Assembly (NCBI GenBank): GCA_934155625.1
Contig: CAKPHD010000007.1
Span: 1-45,863, forward strand
DNA from: an uncultured Clostridia bacterium
GTDB taxonomy: Bacteria; Bacillota; Clostridia; TANB77; CAG-508
DNA: 45,863 nucleotides
Direction of reading: 5' to 3'
Position 1 is the first letter of the stretch. Every line of letters begins with the position of its first letter. The position numbers and the translations under genes are program-made. Under the pieces are notes generated by a model that was not told the origin of the DNA, searched no databases, and saw only the letters and a program-made list of their open reading frames with translations. This document shows, in pieces, positions 6,940 to 14,770 of this stretch.

Positions 6940-9120
6940 TTATAACATATTTTGACAGTCTTTGCAATATGGACATTCTCGGCATTCTTTTTTATAATTA
7001 TGTGGATATTTTTTCTTTACTTTTATTGCAGTCAATACAATTATTGTTAATCCTAATATTATTATTAAATTAATTCCAAATTGATTTATAATAGTTGCCA
7101 AACACCATGCTAATGTAATTTGAAATATGACAACTTTGATTGTTTTGACTGAACTTCTTAATTCTTTTCGCATAGCTCCAATCGCTCCAAAACATGGTGC
7201 GCTAAATAAGTTAAACACCATAAATGCATATGCTGATGAAGGGGTAAAAAAGTTAAATATAGGTGAATTTAAAATTTGAGTTCCTGTTTCTCCATTTTGT
7301 GACAGCCCTGCAATTACTGACATTGAAGATATTACTTGTTCTTTGGCAACCAATCCTTGTATTGCCGAAACTGTTGCTCCCCAACTATTTATTCCAAGTA
7401 TTGGATAAAAAATCCATGATATAGTTTTTCCAAGCGTTGCTAATATACTGTTTTCAATATCCACTCCATATTCTAATTTTACTGAAAATGCTAATAAAAA
7501 CCATATCACAATTGAACAAATAAGTATAACACTTCCCGCTCTTTTAAAAAATGCAATTGTTTTATCGCACACATCTCTTGTTACATATTTAGCATTGGGA
7601 ATCTTGTATTCTGGAAGTTCTGAAATGTATGTACTACTAGTGTTTTTATATATAAATTTTTTCATTACTATTGCACTTGCTACTATTATTATTATAGATA
7701 GAAAATATAATGACACTGAAACTAGTCCCGAATTTTGCTTAAAAAAATAACTAGAAAACAGTGCTATTACTGGTAATTTGGCACTACATGGTATAAATGG
7801 TGTAAGTATTGCTGTCATTTTTCTTTCATCTTGATTCTCTATTATTCTTGTTCCCATAATCGCTGGTACACTACAACCAGCTCCTACAATAAATGGTATC
7901 AAACTTTTTCCACTTAATCCTATCTTTCTAAATATCTTGTCCAATAATAATGCAATTCTTGACATATAACCAGTTGTTTCTAATATCGATATACATGTAA
8001 ATAATATCATCAATTGAGGAACAAAACCTATAACTGAACCAACACCTGAGATTATACCATCTGTTATCAAACTAATAAGCCAATCCTTTACTCCTATTTT
8101 TTCTAATGTCATTTGAATAATTTCTTTGAATTTTTCTACTATTTCTCCTATAAAATCTACTGTAAATTTTCCAATCACCCCAACTGATAGATAATATACC
8201 AAAAACATTATAACTACAAATATTGGAATTGCTAGCCATTTATTTAAAAAGATTTTATCTAATTTATCAGATATGCTTGTCTTCATACCAACTGTTTTTA
8301 TAGTTGTACATTGTTTCATATAGTGTTTGTATACAACTTTTGGTTTAACTTGTTCAATAAATTTATACCTTTCTGTAGCAATTACCTCTTCCAGATCAGT
8401 ATCATAATATGTGGATACATTTTCAATAATCTCATTTATTTTCTTAAAATACGGTTCTTCAATTCCAATATCTGTTTTATTATTAAATCTAGGATCATTT
8501 TCTAATATTTTAATTGAAGTAAATCTTCTATGTTTATAATTATCACTATTATTAACTAATAAATTAATCTGAATTTCTGATATAGCCTGTTCTATCCTAG
8601 CATCATAAATATATAATTCATTATTACTTACATTAAAATCCTGCTGTTTATATATTTCTTTTATTAAATCATCAACTCCGTCTCCTTTTAAAGCAGAAAT
8701 TTTAATAACTCTAGTTCCTAATAACTCTTCTAGCTTATTTCCATCTATTAAGAAACCTTTCTTTTCTAGCAAATCAACCATATTTAATGCTACAATCACT
8801 CTGCAATCAAGTTCCAATAACTGCGTAGTTAAATACAAACTTCTTTCAAGAACGTTAGCATCAACAATATTAATAATAACATCTGGACTCTCATCAAAAA
8901 TAAATTTTCTAGAAATCTCCTCTTCTACACTATATGGACTTAACGAGTAAATTCCAGGCAAATCCGTAATCTCGCAATTTTTTTTCGACTCTTTTATAAT
9001 TCCAGTTTTCTTTTCAATAGTAACTCCTGGCCAATTGCCAATTTTAGCATTTATTCCAGTTAATAAATTAAACAGTGTGGTCTTACCACTATTTTGATTT
9101 CCAACTAAAGCAACTTTCAT
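6940..9120 (-). CDS. feoB: FeoB, ferrous iron transporter
   Basis: The 726-aa inner-membrane Fe(II) transporter. The N-terminal G domain shows GNQNSGKTTLFN (G1), DLPGIYSL (G3), NMVD (G4) and ISALKGDG (G5). A helical spacer follows, and the C-terminal two-thirds is the polytopic channel with the Gate regions (IVGAGCSVPAIMGTR and NLFSAPCFGAIGAMR). Its length is normal. Start: TAGGAGG at the right spacing before ATG 9120. The last residues carry Cys713, Cys716, Cys719 and Cys722 (CX2CX2CX2C), a possible metal or Fe-S site facing the cytoplasm. It is the second gene of feoAB; a repeat-filled 112-base gap separates it from feoA, which probably affects mRNA stability or relative expression. Confidence 0.97.
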   Translation of the reverse strand: MKVALVGNQNSGKTTLFNLLTGINAKIGNWPGVTIEKKTGIIKESKKNCEITDLPGIYSLSPYSVEEEISRKFIFDESPDVIINIVDANVLERSLYLTTQLLELDCRVIVALNMVDLLEKKGFLIDGNKLEELLGTRVIKISALKGDGVDDLIKEIYKQQDFNVSNNELYIYDARIEQAISEIQINLLVNNSDNYKHRRFTSIKILENDPRFNNKTDIGIEEPYFKKINEIIENVSTYYDTDLEEVIATERYKFIEQVKPKVVYKHYMKQCTTIKTVGMKTSISDKLDKIFLNKWLAIPIFVVIMFLVYYLSVGVIGKFTVDFIGEIVEKFKEIIQMTLEKIGVKDWLISLITDGIISGVGSVIGFVPQLMILFTCISILETTGYMSRIALLLDKIFRKIGLSGKSLIPFIVGAGCSVPAIMGTRIIENQDERKMTAILTPFIPCSAKLPVIALFSSYFFKQNSGLVSVSLYFLSIIIIVASAIVMKKFIYKNTSSTYISELPEYKIPNAKYVTRDVCDKTIAFFKRAGSVILICSIVIWFLLAFSVKLEYGVDIENSILATLGKTISWIFYPILGINSWGATVSAIQGLVAKEQVISSMSVIAGLSQNGETGTQILNSPIFNFFTPSSAYAFMVFNLFSAPCFGAIGAMRKELRSSVKTIKVVIFQITLAWCLATIINQFGINLIIILGLTIIVLTAIKVKKKYPHNYKKECRECPYCKDCQNML

Positions 9121-9137
9121 ATTTTTTCCTCCTATGT

Positions 9138-9230
9138 GGTACTTTTGGGACCGGTTCTCTGCGGTACATTTTTTGGTACCGTTGGGACCGGTTCTCTGCG
9201 GTACATTAAGAATGGTTCCAATCGGTTCAT
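9138..9230. repeat. Palindromic repeat cluster in the feoA-feoB junction
   Basis: Two direct copies of a GC-rich unit lie at 9138-9167 and 9175-9204, each reading GGTAC..., then GGGACCGGTTCTCTGCGGTAC, here split as GGGACCGGTTC plus TCTGCGGTAC. A shorter degenerate unit follows at 9211-9230 (AATGGTTCCAATCGGTTCAT). Each full unit can form a hairpin through GGTACC/GGTACC-like ends around the ACCGGT core. They fill the space between the feoA stop and the feoB ribosome binding site. Confidence 0.8.
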
Positions 9231-9232
9231 TT

Positions 9233-9481
9233 TTATAAAACTTCTATTATAATTTTAGACAAATCTTTTTTGCATATGCAAAGTTCATAATCCCTTAAAC
9301 TAATATCTATTGGGTCTCCTAATGGTGCAATTCTTTTCACCTTAACTTCTACTCCCACAGTCATCCCCATATCTAACATATGCCTTTTTATTTCTTTATT
9401 TTCCTCTTCTAATTTTAATATTTTTCCTCTTTGTCCTACTTTTAGTTGTGCTAAATTACAACATTCTCCTACTTTCTTCAT
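9233..9481 (-). CDS. feoA: FeoA, ferrous iron transport accessory protein
   Basis: An 82-aa SH3-like FeoA domain protein, standard in length, which is thought to bind FeoB and modulate Fe(II) uptake. Family features seen are the glycine-containing LKVGQRGKI start, HMLDMGMTVGVEVKVKRIAPLGDPI, and the C-terminal strand LRDYELCICKKDLSKI. Two cysteines near the N-terminus (ECC) and two near the C-terminus are extra. The ATG at 9481 is preceded by a weak AGGAAA. It is the first gene of feoAB and has a long 5' leader loaded with palindromic repeats. Confidence 0.95.
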   Translation of the reverse strand: MKKVGECCNLAQLKVGQRGKILKLEEENKEIKRHMLDMGMTVGVEVKVKRIAPLGDPIDISLRDYELCICKKDLSKIIIEVL

Positions 9482-9516
9482 ATTAACATTTCCTATCTTT
9501 TATGTATTTTAAAATT

Positions 9517-9604
9517 GGTACCGTTGGGACCGGTTCTCTACGGTACCACATGAATGGTTCCTAGCGGTACCTTTTATGGTACCGTAGAGAACCGGTCCCA
9601 AATG
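9517..9604. repeat. Inverted pair of palindromic repeats in the feoA leader
   Basis: A 31-base unit at 9517-9547 begins GGTACCGT and ends ACGGTACC around GGGACCGGTTCTC. A copy in the opposite orientation begins at 9578 (GGTACCGTAGAGAACCGG). A degenerate unit, ATGGTTCCTAGCGGTACC, lies between them at about 9553-9571. The two outer copies are mutually complementary, so the leader RNA can fold either into separate hairpins or into one long stem. The cluster sits between the feoA promoter and its ribosome binding site. Confidence 0.8.
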
Positions 9605-9617
9605 TCACATCGTTGTA

Positions 9618-9647
9618 ATTATATTTTTTATCAATTGACGAATTCAA
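9618..9647 (-). promoter_or_regulatory. Predicted feoA promoter
   Basis: TTGAAT (9642-9647) and TATAAT (9618-9623) on the minus strand are 18 bases apart. Transcription would start near 9611, giving a leader of about 130 bases before feoA that contains the palindromic repeats. Confidence 0.6.
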
Positions 9648-9726
9648 GTGAATTTTGTAATGTACAATAAAAAAATAAAAACTTTCTATGTGATTTTATA
9701 TCATCATAAAAAGCCTATAATCTGTT

Positions 9727-11325
9727 TTATTCTATTACATTATTTCCATTTTTATTTTCTTCAACTCTATTTGGAACTTGTGAAGTAATTCCCTCTCCTG
9801 TATGTGGGTAAAATTGTGAGTATATACTATCTGAGCAAAACAACAATGCAAGCAATGTGCAAACAGTGACTTTGAATTTTGTTGTAAATCTTTGTAATCT
9901 TCTCTCTAAAAATGGTGCTACAAAGTATACACATAAGCATCCACCGATTCCAAAGAACATACTACATTCAAAGCACACTCGACCTTTTATGTTCATAAAT
10001 ACTCCTGTATAGTCCCAATACATTATACCTGAAACTTTTTCTATATACCAAGATGTAAAATATTCTATTATTGTACATAATGCCATAACAACTCCAAATG
10101 TTAATAATGGGTTTTTTAACATTTTTCTAAATGTTTTAAATTTTGTTAATAGTACTATTAATGTACATCCTACTCCATATATTGGTAGCCATGGTCCATA
10201 CATCGTTCCTCTATTTACTAAGATTCCATCTCTAAATAGATATAATCCTACTTCCCATAACCAGCCTACAAATGAAAATATGAAGAAAAATAATATTATT
10301 GATGTTGGTTCGTATTTTTTGTTATAGTCTATTTTTATTTTTTTTCTTAATATTTCATCTGAATCCGGATATTTTTCTAATTCATTTTCTTCAAATAATT
10401 TTTCATCATTTAAAGCTTCAAAATTATACTTTTGCCCTTTGATATATTTCTCTCTTAAAACTTTATATAATTCTGCAATTGTTGCTGCATAATATGGTGT
10501 AACATATAAACCTGCAAGCCCTAAAGTTGCATATTGTAATATATTCCAGCCTAGAAACGACATGTCTAATTTAAATGCTTGCCATTTGCTTCCATTCATC
10601 ATTTCTCCTGACATTTTTATTGCATCTTTAGCCTTAATACTTGGATTTTCTGCCACTATGTATTGTACCATTTTGTAAGAATAGTTTTTGATTATTCCTC
10701 CTACTATGGTTAAATTCCATAACATCTTATATATTTCTGCTAAAAAAATTGTTTTTACTGTTGGTAAATATCTTTCTTTTTTAAATGCATATTTTAACCT
10801 TTTTATTCTTGTTTTCTTATAATTTATACTTTCTAGATATATTCTTTTTTCTCCTACTTTTAAAGGATATGATATAAATACTCTTATTAACATTCCTCCA
10901 ATTGATGCAATTATCAAAATAATACTTGCCATAGCTTCTTTATCTTTGTAATTTGCTATTGAATTAAATATATTTTGCACTTGCGCTTGGCCTTTTGTAT
11001 ATATATTAAAGATTGAAAATATTACTCCTTTTGTAATATTGTGCTTTTCATTATAATAATTTATCGTTTTAGTCATATCTCCTGTAAATACTTGCGATAT
11101 GGCTTTATCAACATATTCGTTTATTAATATTTCTTGTGGTGATAACTGCTGTTCTCCTTTATTTTGTATATATTCATATATTATTTTTATATTTGAATAT
11201 CCATCTTTATTTACTAAATATTCTCCGACTATACTTGTCATGAATAAACCTAAAATCATTAAGGTCCATATGTTTCTTTTTAGTGTTTTTCTTGCTTTTT
11301 CTTTTATCTCTTTAATTTTCCACAT
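9727..11325 (-). CDS. DUF975 - CmpB-type (putative ABC-transporter type IV) membrane fusion protein
   Basis: A 532-aa polytopic membrane protein combining two families. Residues 1-290 match DUF975: a basic start (KEKARKTLKRNIWTL), several membrane helices, and the typical region with NPSIKAKDAIKMSGEMMNGS followed by ATLGLAGLYVTPYYAATIAE. After a charged linker (about 290-335), residues 340-500 match the PF06541 family (formerly DUF1113, named putative ABC-transporter type IV, CmpB), with FSFVGWLWEVGLYLFRDG and NRGTMYGPWLPIYG. No ATPase motif is present, so transport is not established. Start: GAGGA before ATG 11325. It is headed by its own promoter and adjoins the sortase gene, which suggests a cell-envelope role. 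Confidence 0.85.
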   Translation of the reverse strand: MWKIKEIKEKARKTLKRNIWTLMILGLFMTSIVGEYLVNKDGYSNIKIIYEYIQNKGEQQLSPQEILINEYVDKAISQVFTGDMTKTINYYNEKHNITKGVIFSIFNIYTKGQAQVQNIFNSIANYKDKEAMASIILIIASIGGMLIRVFISYPLKVGEKRIYLESINYKKTRIKRLKYAFKKERYLPTVKTIFLAEIYKMLWNLTIVGGIIKNYSYKMVQYIVAENPSIKAKDAIKMSGEMMNGSKWQAFKLDMSFLGWNILQYATLGLAGLYVTPYYAATIAELYKVLREKYIKGQKYNFEALNDEKLFEENELEKYPDSDEILRKKIKIDYNKKYEPTSIILFFFIFSFVGWLWEVGLYLFRDGILVNRGTMYGPWLPIYGVGCTLIVLLTKFKTFRKMLKNPLLTFGVVMALCTIIEYFTSWYIEKVSGIMYWDYTGVFMNIKGRVCFECSMFFGIGGCLCVYFVAPFLERRLQRFTTKFKVTVCTLLALLFCSDSIYSQFYPHTGEGITSQVPNRVEENKNGNNVIE

Positions 11326-11355
11326 TTCTTGTTCCTCTTTCTTTATTATGCTGTA

Positions 11356-11384
11356 ATTATACTATATACAGATTAATTTGACAA
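11356..11384 (-). promoter_or_regulatory. Promoter of the DUF975-CmpB gene
   Basis: TTGTCA (11379-11384) and TATAAT (11356-11361) on the minus strand with a 17-base spacer, about 30 bases before the gene's start codon. Confidence 0.7.
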
Positions 11385-11396
11385 GCAATTTTAATC

Positions 11397-12050
11397 TTAT
11401 ACTTCCTTAGCCTTAACTATAATCCTTTGTTTTGAATCAGTTGTACATGTAATTAGTGTAACCTCTCTTTCATCTGCAATAGACGGTGTTAGGCAACTTG
11501 TGTCTTCTGGAAAAACTTTATAAATATTAAAAATCTCATATTCAACTTTTCCAATCTTTTCATCTGTCACAAACAGCCTGTCACCTATGTTAAGTTTCTT
11601 TAAATTTCTAAACATATTTCTATTTTTGAAATTGTGTCCTGCCACACAAAAATTCCCAATTTGATTTGGCTCTACTCCCCAAAATTTAGTTACTGAAACA
11701 TTAAGGGCTGATGTTGAATAGTTTTTCAGTACATTTGTGACTAATGAAATTGATGGTATTTCTAATTTTGCACATACATCATATCCTTTATAAGTTTTTT
11801 CAATTTCTACTTTAGGATATTCTTTCGTATTTGATTTTTCAACTTTTTCCGCATCCACATCTATATTATCTTGATTAATTTCTTCAATCTGCGTCACTAA
11901 CTTTTTTTCTGTAGAGTCTCCGGCCTGTTGTACAATCGATTTTGATTGTATTTTTGATTCTTCTTTTTTAGATATTCCTATACATATTATCAATGTTAGA
12001 AATGCTACAAATAATATAATATTAATAACTCTTTTAGTTATCTTTTCCAT
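11397..12050 (-). CDS. Sortase (cysteine transpeptidase)
   Basis: A 217-aa membrane-bound sortase that cleaves LPxTG-type signals and links proteins to peptidoglycan or to each other. An N-terminal hydrophobic helix (residues 8-25) anchors it, with a charged linker before the catalytic beta-barrel from about residue 90. The catalytic triad is visible: His139 in VAGHNF, Cys202 in TLITC and Arg209 in SKQRIIVKA. The class is not certain; the short loop between Cys and Arg resembles class A/D-type clostridial enzymes more than pilus class C. The next gene upstream encodes an LPKTG protein, its probable substrate. A structured repeat element of about 134 bases lies between the two. Confidence 0.93.
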   Translation of the reverse strand: MEKITKRVINIILFVAFLTLIICIGISKKEESKIQSKSIVQQAGDSTEKKLVTQIEEINQDNIDVDAEKVEKSNTKEYPKVEIEKTYKGYDVCAKLEIPSISLVTNVLKNYSTSALNVSVTKFWGVEPNQIGNFCVAGHNFKNRNMFRNLKKLNIGDRLFVTDEKIGKVEYEIFNIYKVFPEDTSCLTPSIADEREVTLITCTTDSKQRIIVKAKEV

Positions 12051-12072
12051 CTACTCCTCTCCTATGTAAAAT

Positions 12073-12206
12073 AAAAAATATCTTGTTTTCTTATGCCTTG
12101 GTGTCGCAATCTTCATATTACAATATTTATATGTAGATTGCTCCATATCGCATTCGCTACGCTCATTTGGTCGCTTACGCGGTATTACAAAAACAAGATA
12201 TTTTTT
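12073..12206. repeat. Structured intergenic element, copy A
   Basis: The outer arms 12073-12089 and 12190-12206 are a perfect 17-bp inverted repeat ending in A- and T-runs, so they would work as a bidirectional terminator. The 100-base interior contains CCTTGGTGTCGCAA, a hairpin GCAATCT/AGATTGC continued by CATAT/ATATG across one mismatch, and a tail CGCATTCGCT-CGCTCATTTG-TCGCTTACGCGG. The interior is shared with copy B at 36.8 kb, but the outer arms are not. It lies between the LPKTG protein gene and the sortase gene. Confidence 0.85.
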
Positions 12207-12243
12207 TTCTAAAATCCATATAATTTTTCTATCAATTATAACC

Positions 12244-13329
12244 TTATTTTTTCTTATTTATATATATTCCTAAACCGATTACACTAAATAACACTACAGA
12301 CATAATAACATATTCATTATAACCTGTTTTAGGCAATTTATTTGGTGTCTCTTGTTTAACTGTTTCATTTGGTTTAATTTCAGTTGTAGTCTGATCAGGC
12401 TTTTCTGTAGGTTGTTCTGTTTCTTCTGCAGGTGGCGTTATTTCTGGTTGATTTGGTTTTTCTTCCTCTGGTGGTGTTACTTCTTTTTCTGCAACTTTAT
12501 ATTCGAATGTTTTTTGTGCAATCACTGTATCAGAATTATCCCTATCGATCAATTTTAAAGTTATTGAATAGTCTCCAACTTCACTAAAAAGTGCCCTTAC
12601 ATTTAATGTTTGTGAAACATCTTTTCCTCCTATTTTGTATCCTTGAGGATCACCCCATCCACTTTGTATAATATCTGTTTCAGCCTTTGTCACTCCATCA
12701 GTTGCTAATAACTTTACACTTGCATCTTTAGGTGTAGTTGCCTCTGCAATTAATCTTGCATGTTCATAATATCTTCCCATACTAGAAGAGTAAGTTAATT
12801 TCATTTCTTTTTCTACATCTTTTTCTATATCACCTGCATGTTCTAATGTAATTTGATAATCTTTATATTCTGGTTCTACTGTTAAATTCTTTACAAGTGG
12901 TGTTGTTATATCATCATAAGTTTCTGATGCATCAGAATTTGATAGTCCTTCTGCAGTTACAGTTAATTCTGTTGGATTTGATGTTGTTATCCCTTCTTTT
13001 GCTTTAAATGTTACACTCATATTTTCTCTTGGACTTGTCCCTCCTGTAGAATCGTGAAATGTAACTTTTACTTTGTCTGTTGTATCATTTGCAGTACCTC
13101 CATCAACTGATACATACTCAAAAATATTGTTATCATATTTTACTTCAACTGTATATGCTCCTAATTGTTTTCCAAAATCAAGTGTTGCTTTCACTTCTTC
13201 TCCTGGTCTTACAACTGTTTTATCTACGTCAAATTTGACTGTATCCAATGATGCCGCATAACTTCTTACTGTTAAAAGAAGTGTTGCAATTATTAATGTT
13301 GTTATTATTAAACTTATAGTCTTTTTCAT
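12244..13329 (-). CDS. LPKTG-anchored surface protein with cohesin-like domain
   Basis: A 361-aa secreted protein. Residues 1-25 form a signal peptide ending near YAASLD. Residues about 28-150 look like a cohesin-type beta-sandwich: VKFDVDKTVVRPGEEVKATL opens it, followed by GAYTVEVKYDNNIFEYVS, as in type I cohesins. Residues 155-275 form a second beta domain of no clear family. A Pro/Glu/Thr-rich wall-spanning stretch (275-331) precedes the sorting signal LPKTG at 332-336, a hydrophobic segment and a KKK tail. It should be linked to the wall by the sortase encoded just downstream. Next upstream are a second cohesin-like protein and a dockerin protein, so it probably serves as a wall-side receptor. 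The cohesin call is from pattern, not a search. Confidence 0.85.
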   Translation of the reverse strand: MKKTISLIITTLIIATLLLTVRSYAASLDTVKFDVDKTVVRPGEEVKATLDFGKQLGAYTVEVKYDNNIFEYVSVDGGTANDTTDKVKVTFHDSTGGTSPRENMSVTFKAKEGITTSNPTELTVTAEGLSNSDASETYDDITTPLVKNLTVEPEYKDYQITLEHAGDIEKDVEKEMKLTYSSSMGRYYEHARLIAEATTPKDASVKLLATDGVTKAETDIIQSGWGDPQGYKIGGKDVSQTLNVRALFSEVGDYSITLKLIDRDNSDTVIAQKTFEYKVAEKEVTPPEEEKPNQPEITPPAEETEQPTEKPDQTTTEIKPNETVKQETPNKLPKTGYNEYVIMSVVLFSVIGLGIYINKKK

Positions 13330-13425
13330 ATTAAACCTCCATAATTTTATTTTATAACTTTATTATGGCTTTTGGTTTTATTTTTTATTAGGAAGTTTTA
13401 TCGTAAATAAGAAAAATCTGTAAAA

Positions 13426-13458
13426 TTGCACATTTAAGAACCGGTCCCAAATGTGCAA
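13426..13458. repeat. Solitary palindromic repeat with GAACCGGTCCC core
   Basis: TTGCACATTT (13426-13435) and AAATGTGCAA (13449-13458) form a perfect 10-bp inverted repeat around AAGAACCGGTCCC, the same core found around feoA. It is six bases from the end of the downstream-lying cohesin/cadherin-like gene, so it may serve as its transcript-end hairpin. Confidence 0.7.
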
Positions 13459-13463
13459 ATCTA

Positions 13464-14750
13464 TCAAGAAAATCTATCTCTTTTAATATTTTTATAAGTT
13501 AAAAATCCAATTATGATAGAAACAACAATAAATGCATCAACAGCCATCAACAAATAATCTTTTTTATTTTCTACTTTTTCATTTTTAACTTCATTATTAT
13601 CACTATTCACCGTCACCCCACCATTGTCATTTTCAGAAACTGTCTTATTCACAGCATAAGCTTCTTCAAGTCTTTGTTGCACCTTATCAACTTCTTGATT
13701 GTAAATCGTTTCCTCTTGCTTATTTCTTTTATAAACATTAACTTCATATATTCTTTGTGTAAATCCATTTGGAGCTGTAACTTTTATTTCAATTTTATTA
13801 TTACCTTCATTTAAGTTATTATTTCCTAAAATCTCTACTTTTCCCTGTTCATTTTCTGGAATTGCTAAAATATTCAATTGATTTATTTCGTTTGATACTT
13901 GTGTATTATATCGAGTTATTTGATTATTAAATTCAGGGGACAAAATTGCATATTCTATAGCAAGATTTTCTAAATTAGTATTTGCCATTTCTAAATTCTG
14001 TGTTTTAGTAACTTTTATTTTATATTCCTGACTTTTTCCCTGATTTGTTACTACTACCTTTATAATATTTAGTCCATCTTTTAAATTTTTATTTCCAGAA
14101 ATCTCTATTTTTGCATTCTCATTTTCTGTTATTGCCTGAACTTCAATATCTTTTATATCCTTTAATTGTTCAGTTAAAGTTAAATCATATTCATATATAT
14201 CTGCTTCAAAATCTGGTACAATTCCTTCCACATTTAATCTTAATGACTTTAATTGAGTACTATTTTGCTTTTGCACCGACCTGCCCTCAACACCTTCACT
14301 AGAATCTTGCTCCAAAATTTCAATTTGAAAATTTTCAAAATCAGTTTGCATCAAATTAATATTTTCATCAAAAAATTCTCCATTCACATCAAAATCAGCT
14401 ATCCCTGGTGCAATTGATTTAAATTTTAATTTTTCAAGTTCTCCCTGTTTAACTTCTGTTCCACCATTTGAATCATACCAAACAATTTTAACTTTATTAC
14501 CAATAACATTTGAATTTTCAGGTCCAGAAACAAATTCTAATTTTGTTGTATCAAAAAATATTTCTATAGAATATGCTGATGTGTTTATTCCTTTCAAATT
14601 AAGACTAACTTCAAATTCATCTCCTATAATCACATTATCCTTATCACTTTGCAAATAAACTATCGCATTTTCAAATGCTCTACTTTTTAAAGGATAACTA
14701 AATAGAATTATCATAAAAATTGTTATAACAAAATATATAATCTTTTTCAT
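13464..14750 (-). CDS. Membrane-anchored cohesin-like and cadherin-like beta-sandwich protein
   Basis: A 428-aa exported protein. Residues 1-25 form a signal peptide. Residues 28-150 resemble a type I cohesin (VYLQSDKDNVIIGDEFEVSL, then TSAYSIEIFFDTTKLEFVSG). Two copies of the cadherin-like beta-sandwich (PF12733-type) follow at about 165-255 and 258-345; each has an LxxLxxxxG..P.F....Y.. start and a G..NL..G.N.I.I.V core. A charged stalk precedes a transmembrane helix near the C-terminus with a short basic tail and no LPxTG motif, so it stays in the membrane. It is 20 bases downstream of the dockerin-bearing glucosaminidase gene, so the pair are co-transcribed and may bind through cohesin-dockerin contact. 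Good confidence in domains, function inferred. Confidence 0.82.
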   Translation of the reverse strand: MKKIIYFVITIFMIILFSYPLKSRAFENAIVYLQSDKDNVIIGDEFEVSLNLKGINTSAYSIEIFFDTTKLEFVSGPENSNVIGNKVKIVWYDSNGGTEVKQGELEKLKFKSIAPGIADFDVNGEFFDENINLMQTDFENFQIEILEQDSSEGVEGRSVQKQNSTQLKSLRLNVEGIVPDFEADIYEYDLTLTEQLKDIKDIEVQAITENENAKIEISGNKNLKDGLNIIKVVVTNQGKSQEYKIKVTKTQNLEMANTNLENLAIEYAILSPEFNNQITRYNTQVSNEINQLNILAIPENEQGKVEILGNNNLNEGNNKIEIKVTAPNGFTQRIYEVNVYKRNKQEETIYNQEVDKVQQRLEEAYAVNKTVSENDNGGVTVNSDNNEVKNEKVENKKDYLLMAVDAFIVVSIIIGFLTYKNIKRDRFS

Positions 14751-14770
14751 TTTATTATCCTTTCCTAAAA

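Noticed and set aside
9138..9604. Repeated GC-rich units near feoA as a CRISPR array
   Set aside because: The units are palindromic, irregularly spaced, in both orientations, and have no unique spacers of constant length or cas genes.
9138..9604. The same units as Fur or DtxR boxes
   Set aside because: Fur and DtxR sites are AT-rich or TTAGG-type; these units are GC-rich and also occur beside genes unrelated to iron.
12073..12206. Element A as an intact insertion sequence
   Set aside because: It is under 140 bases with no open frame; it could at most be a non-autonomous element.
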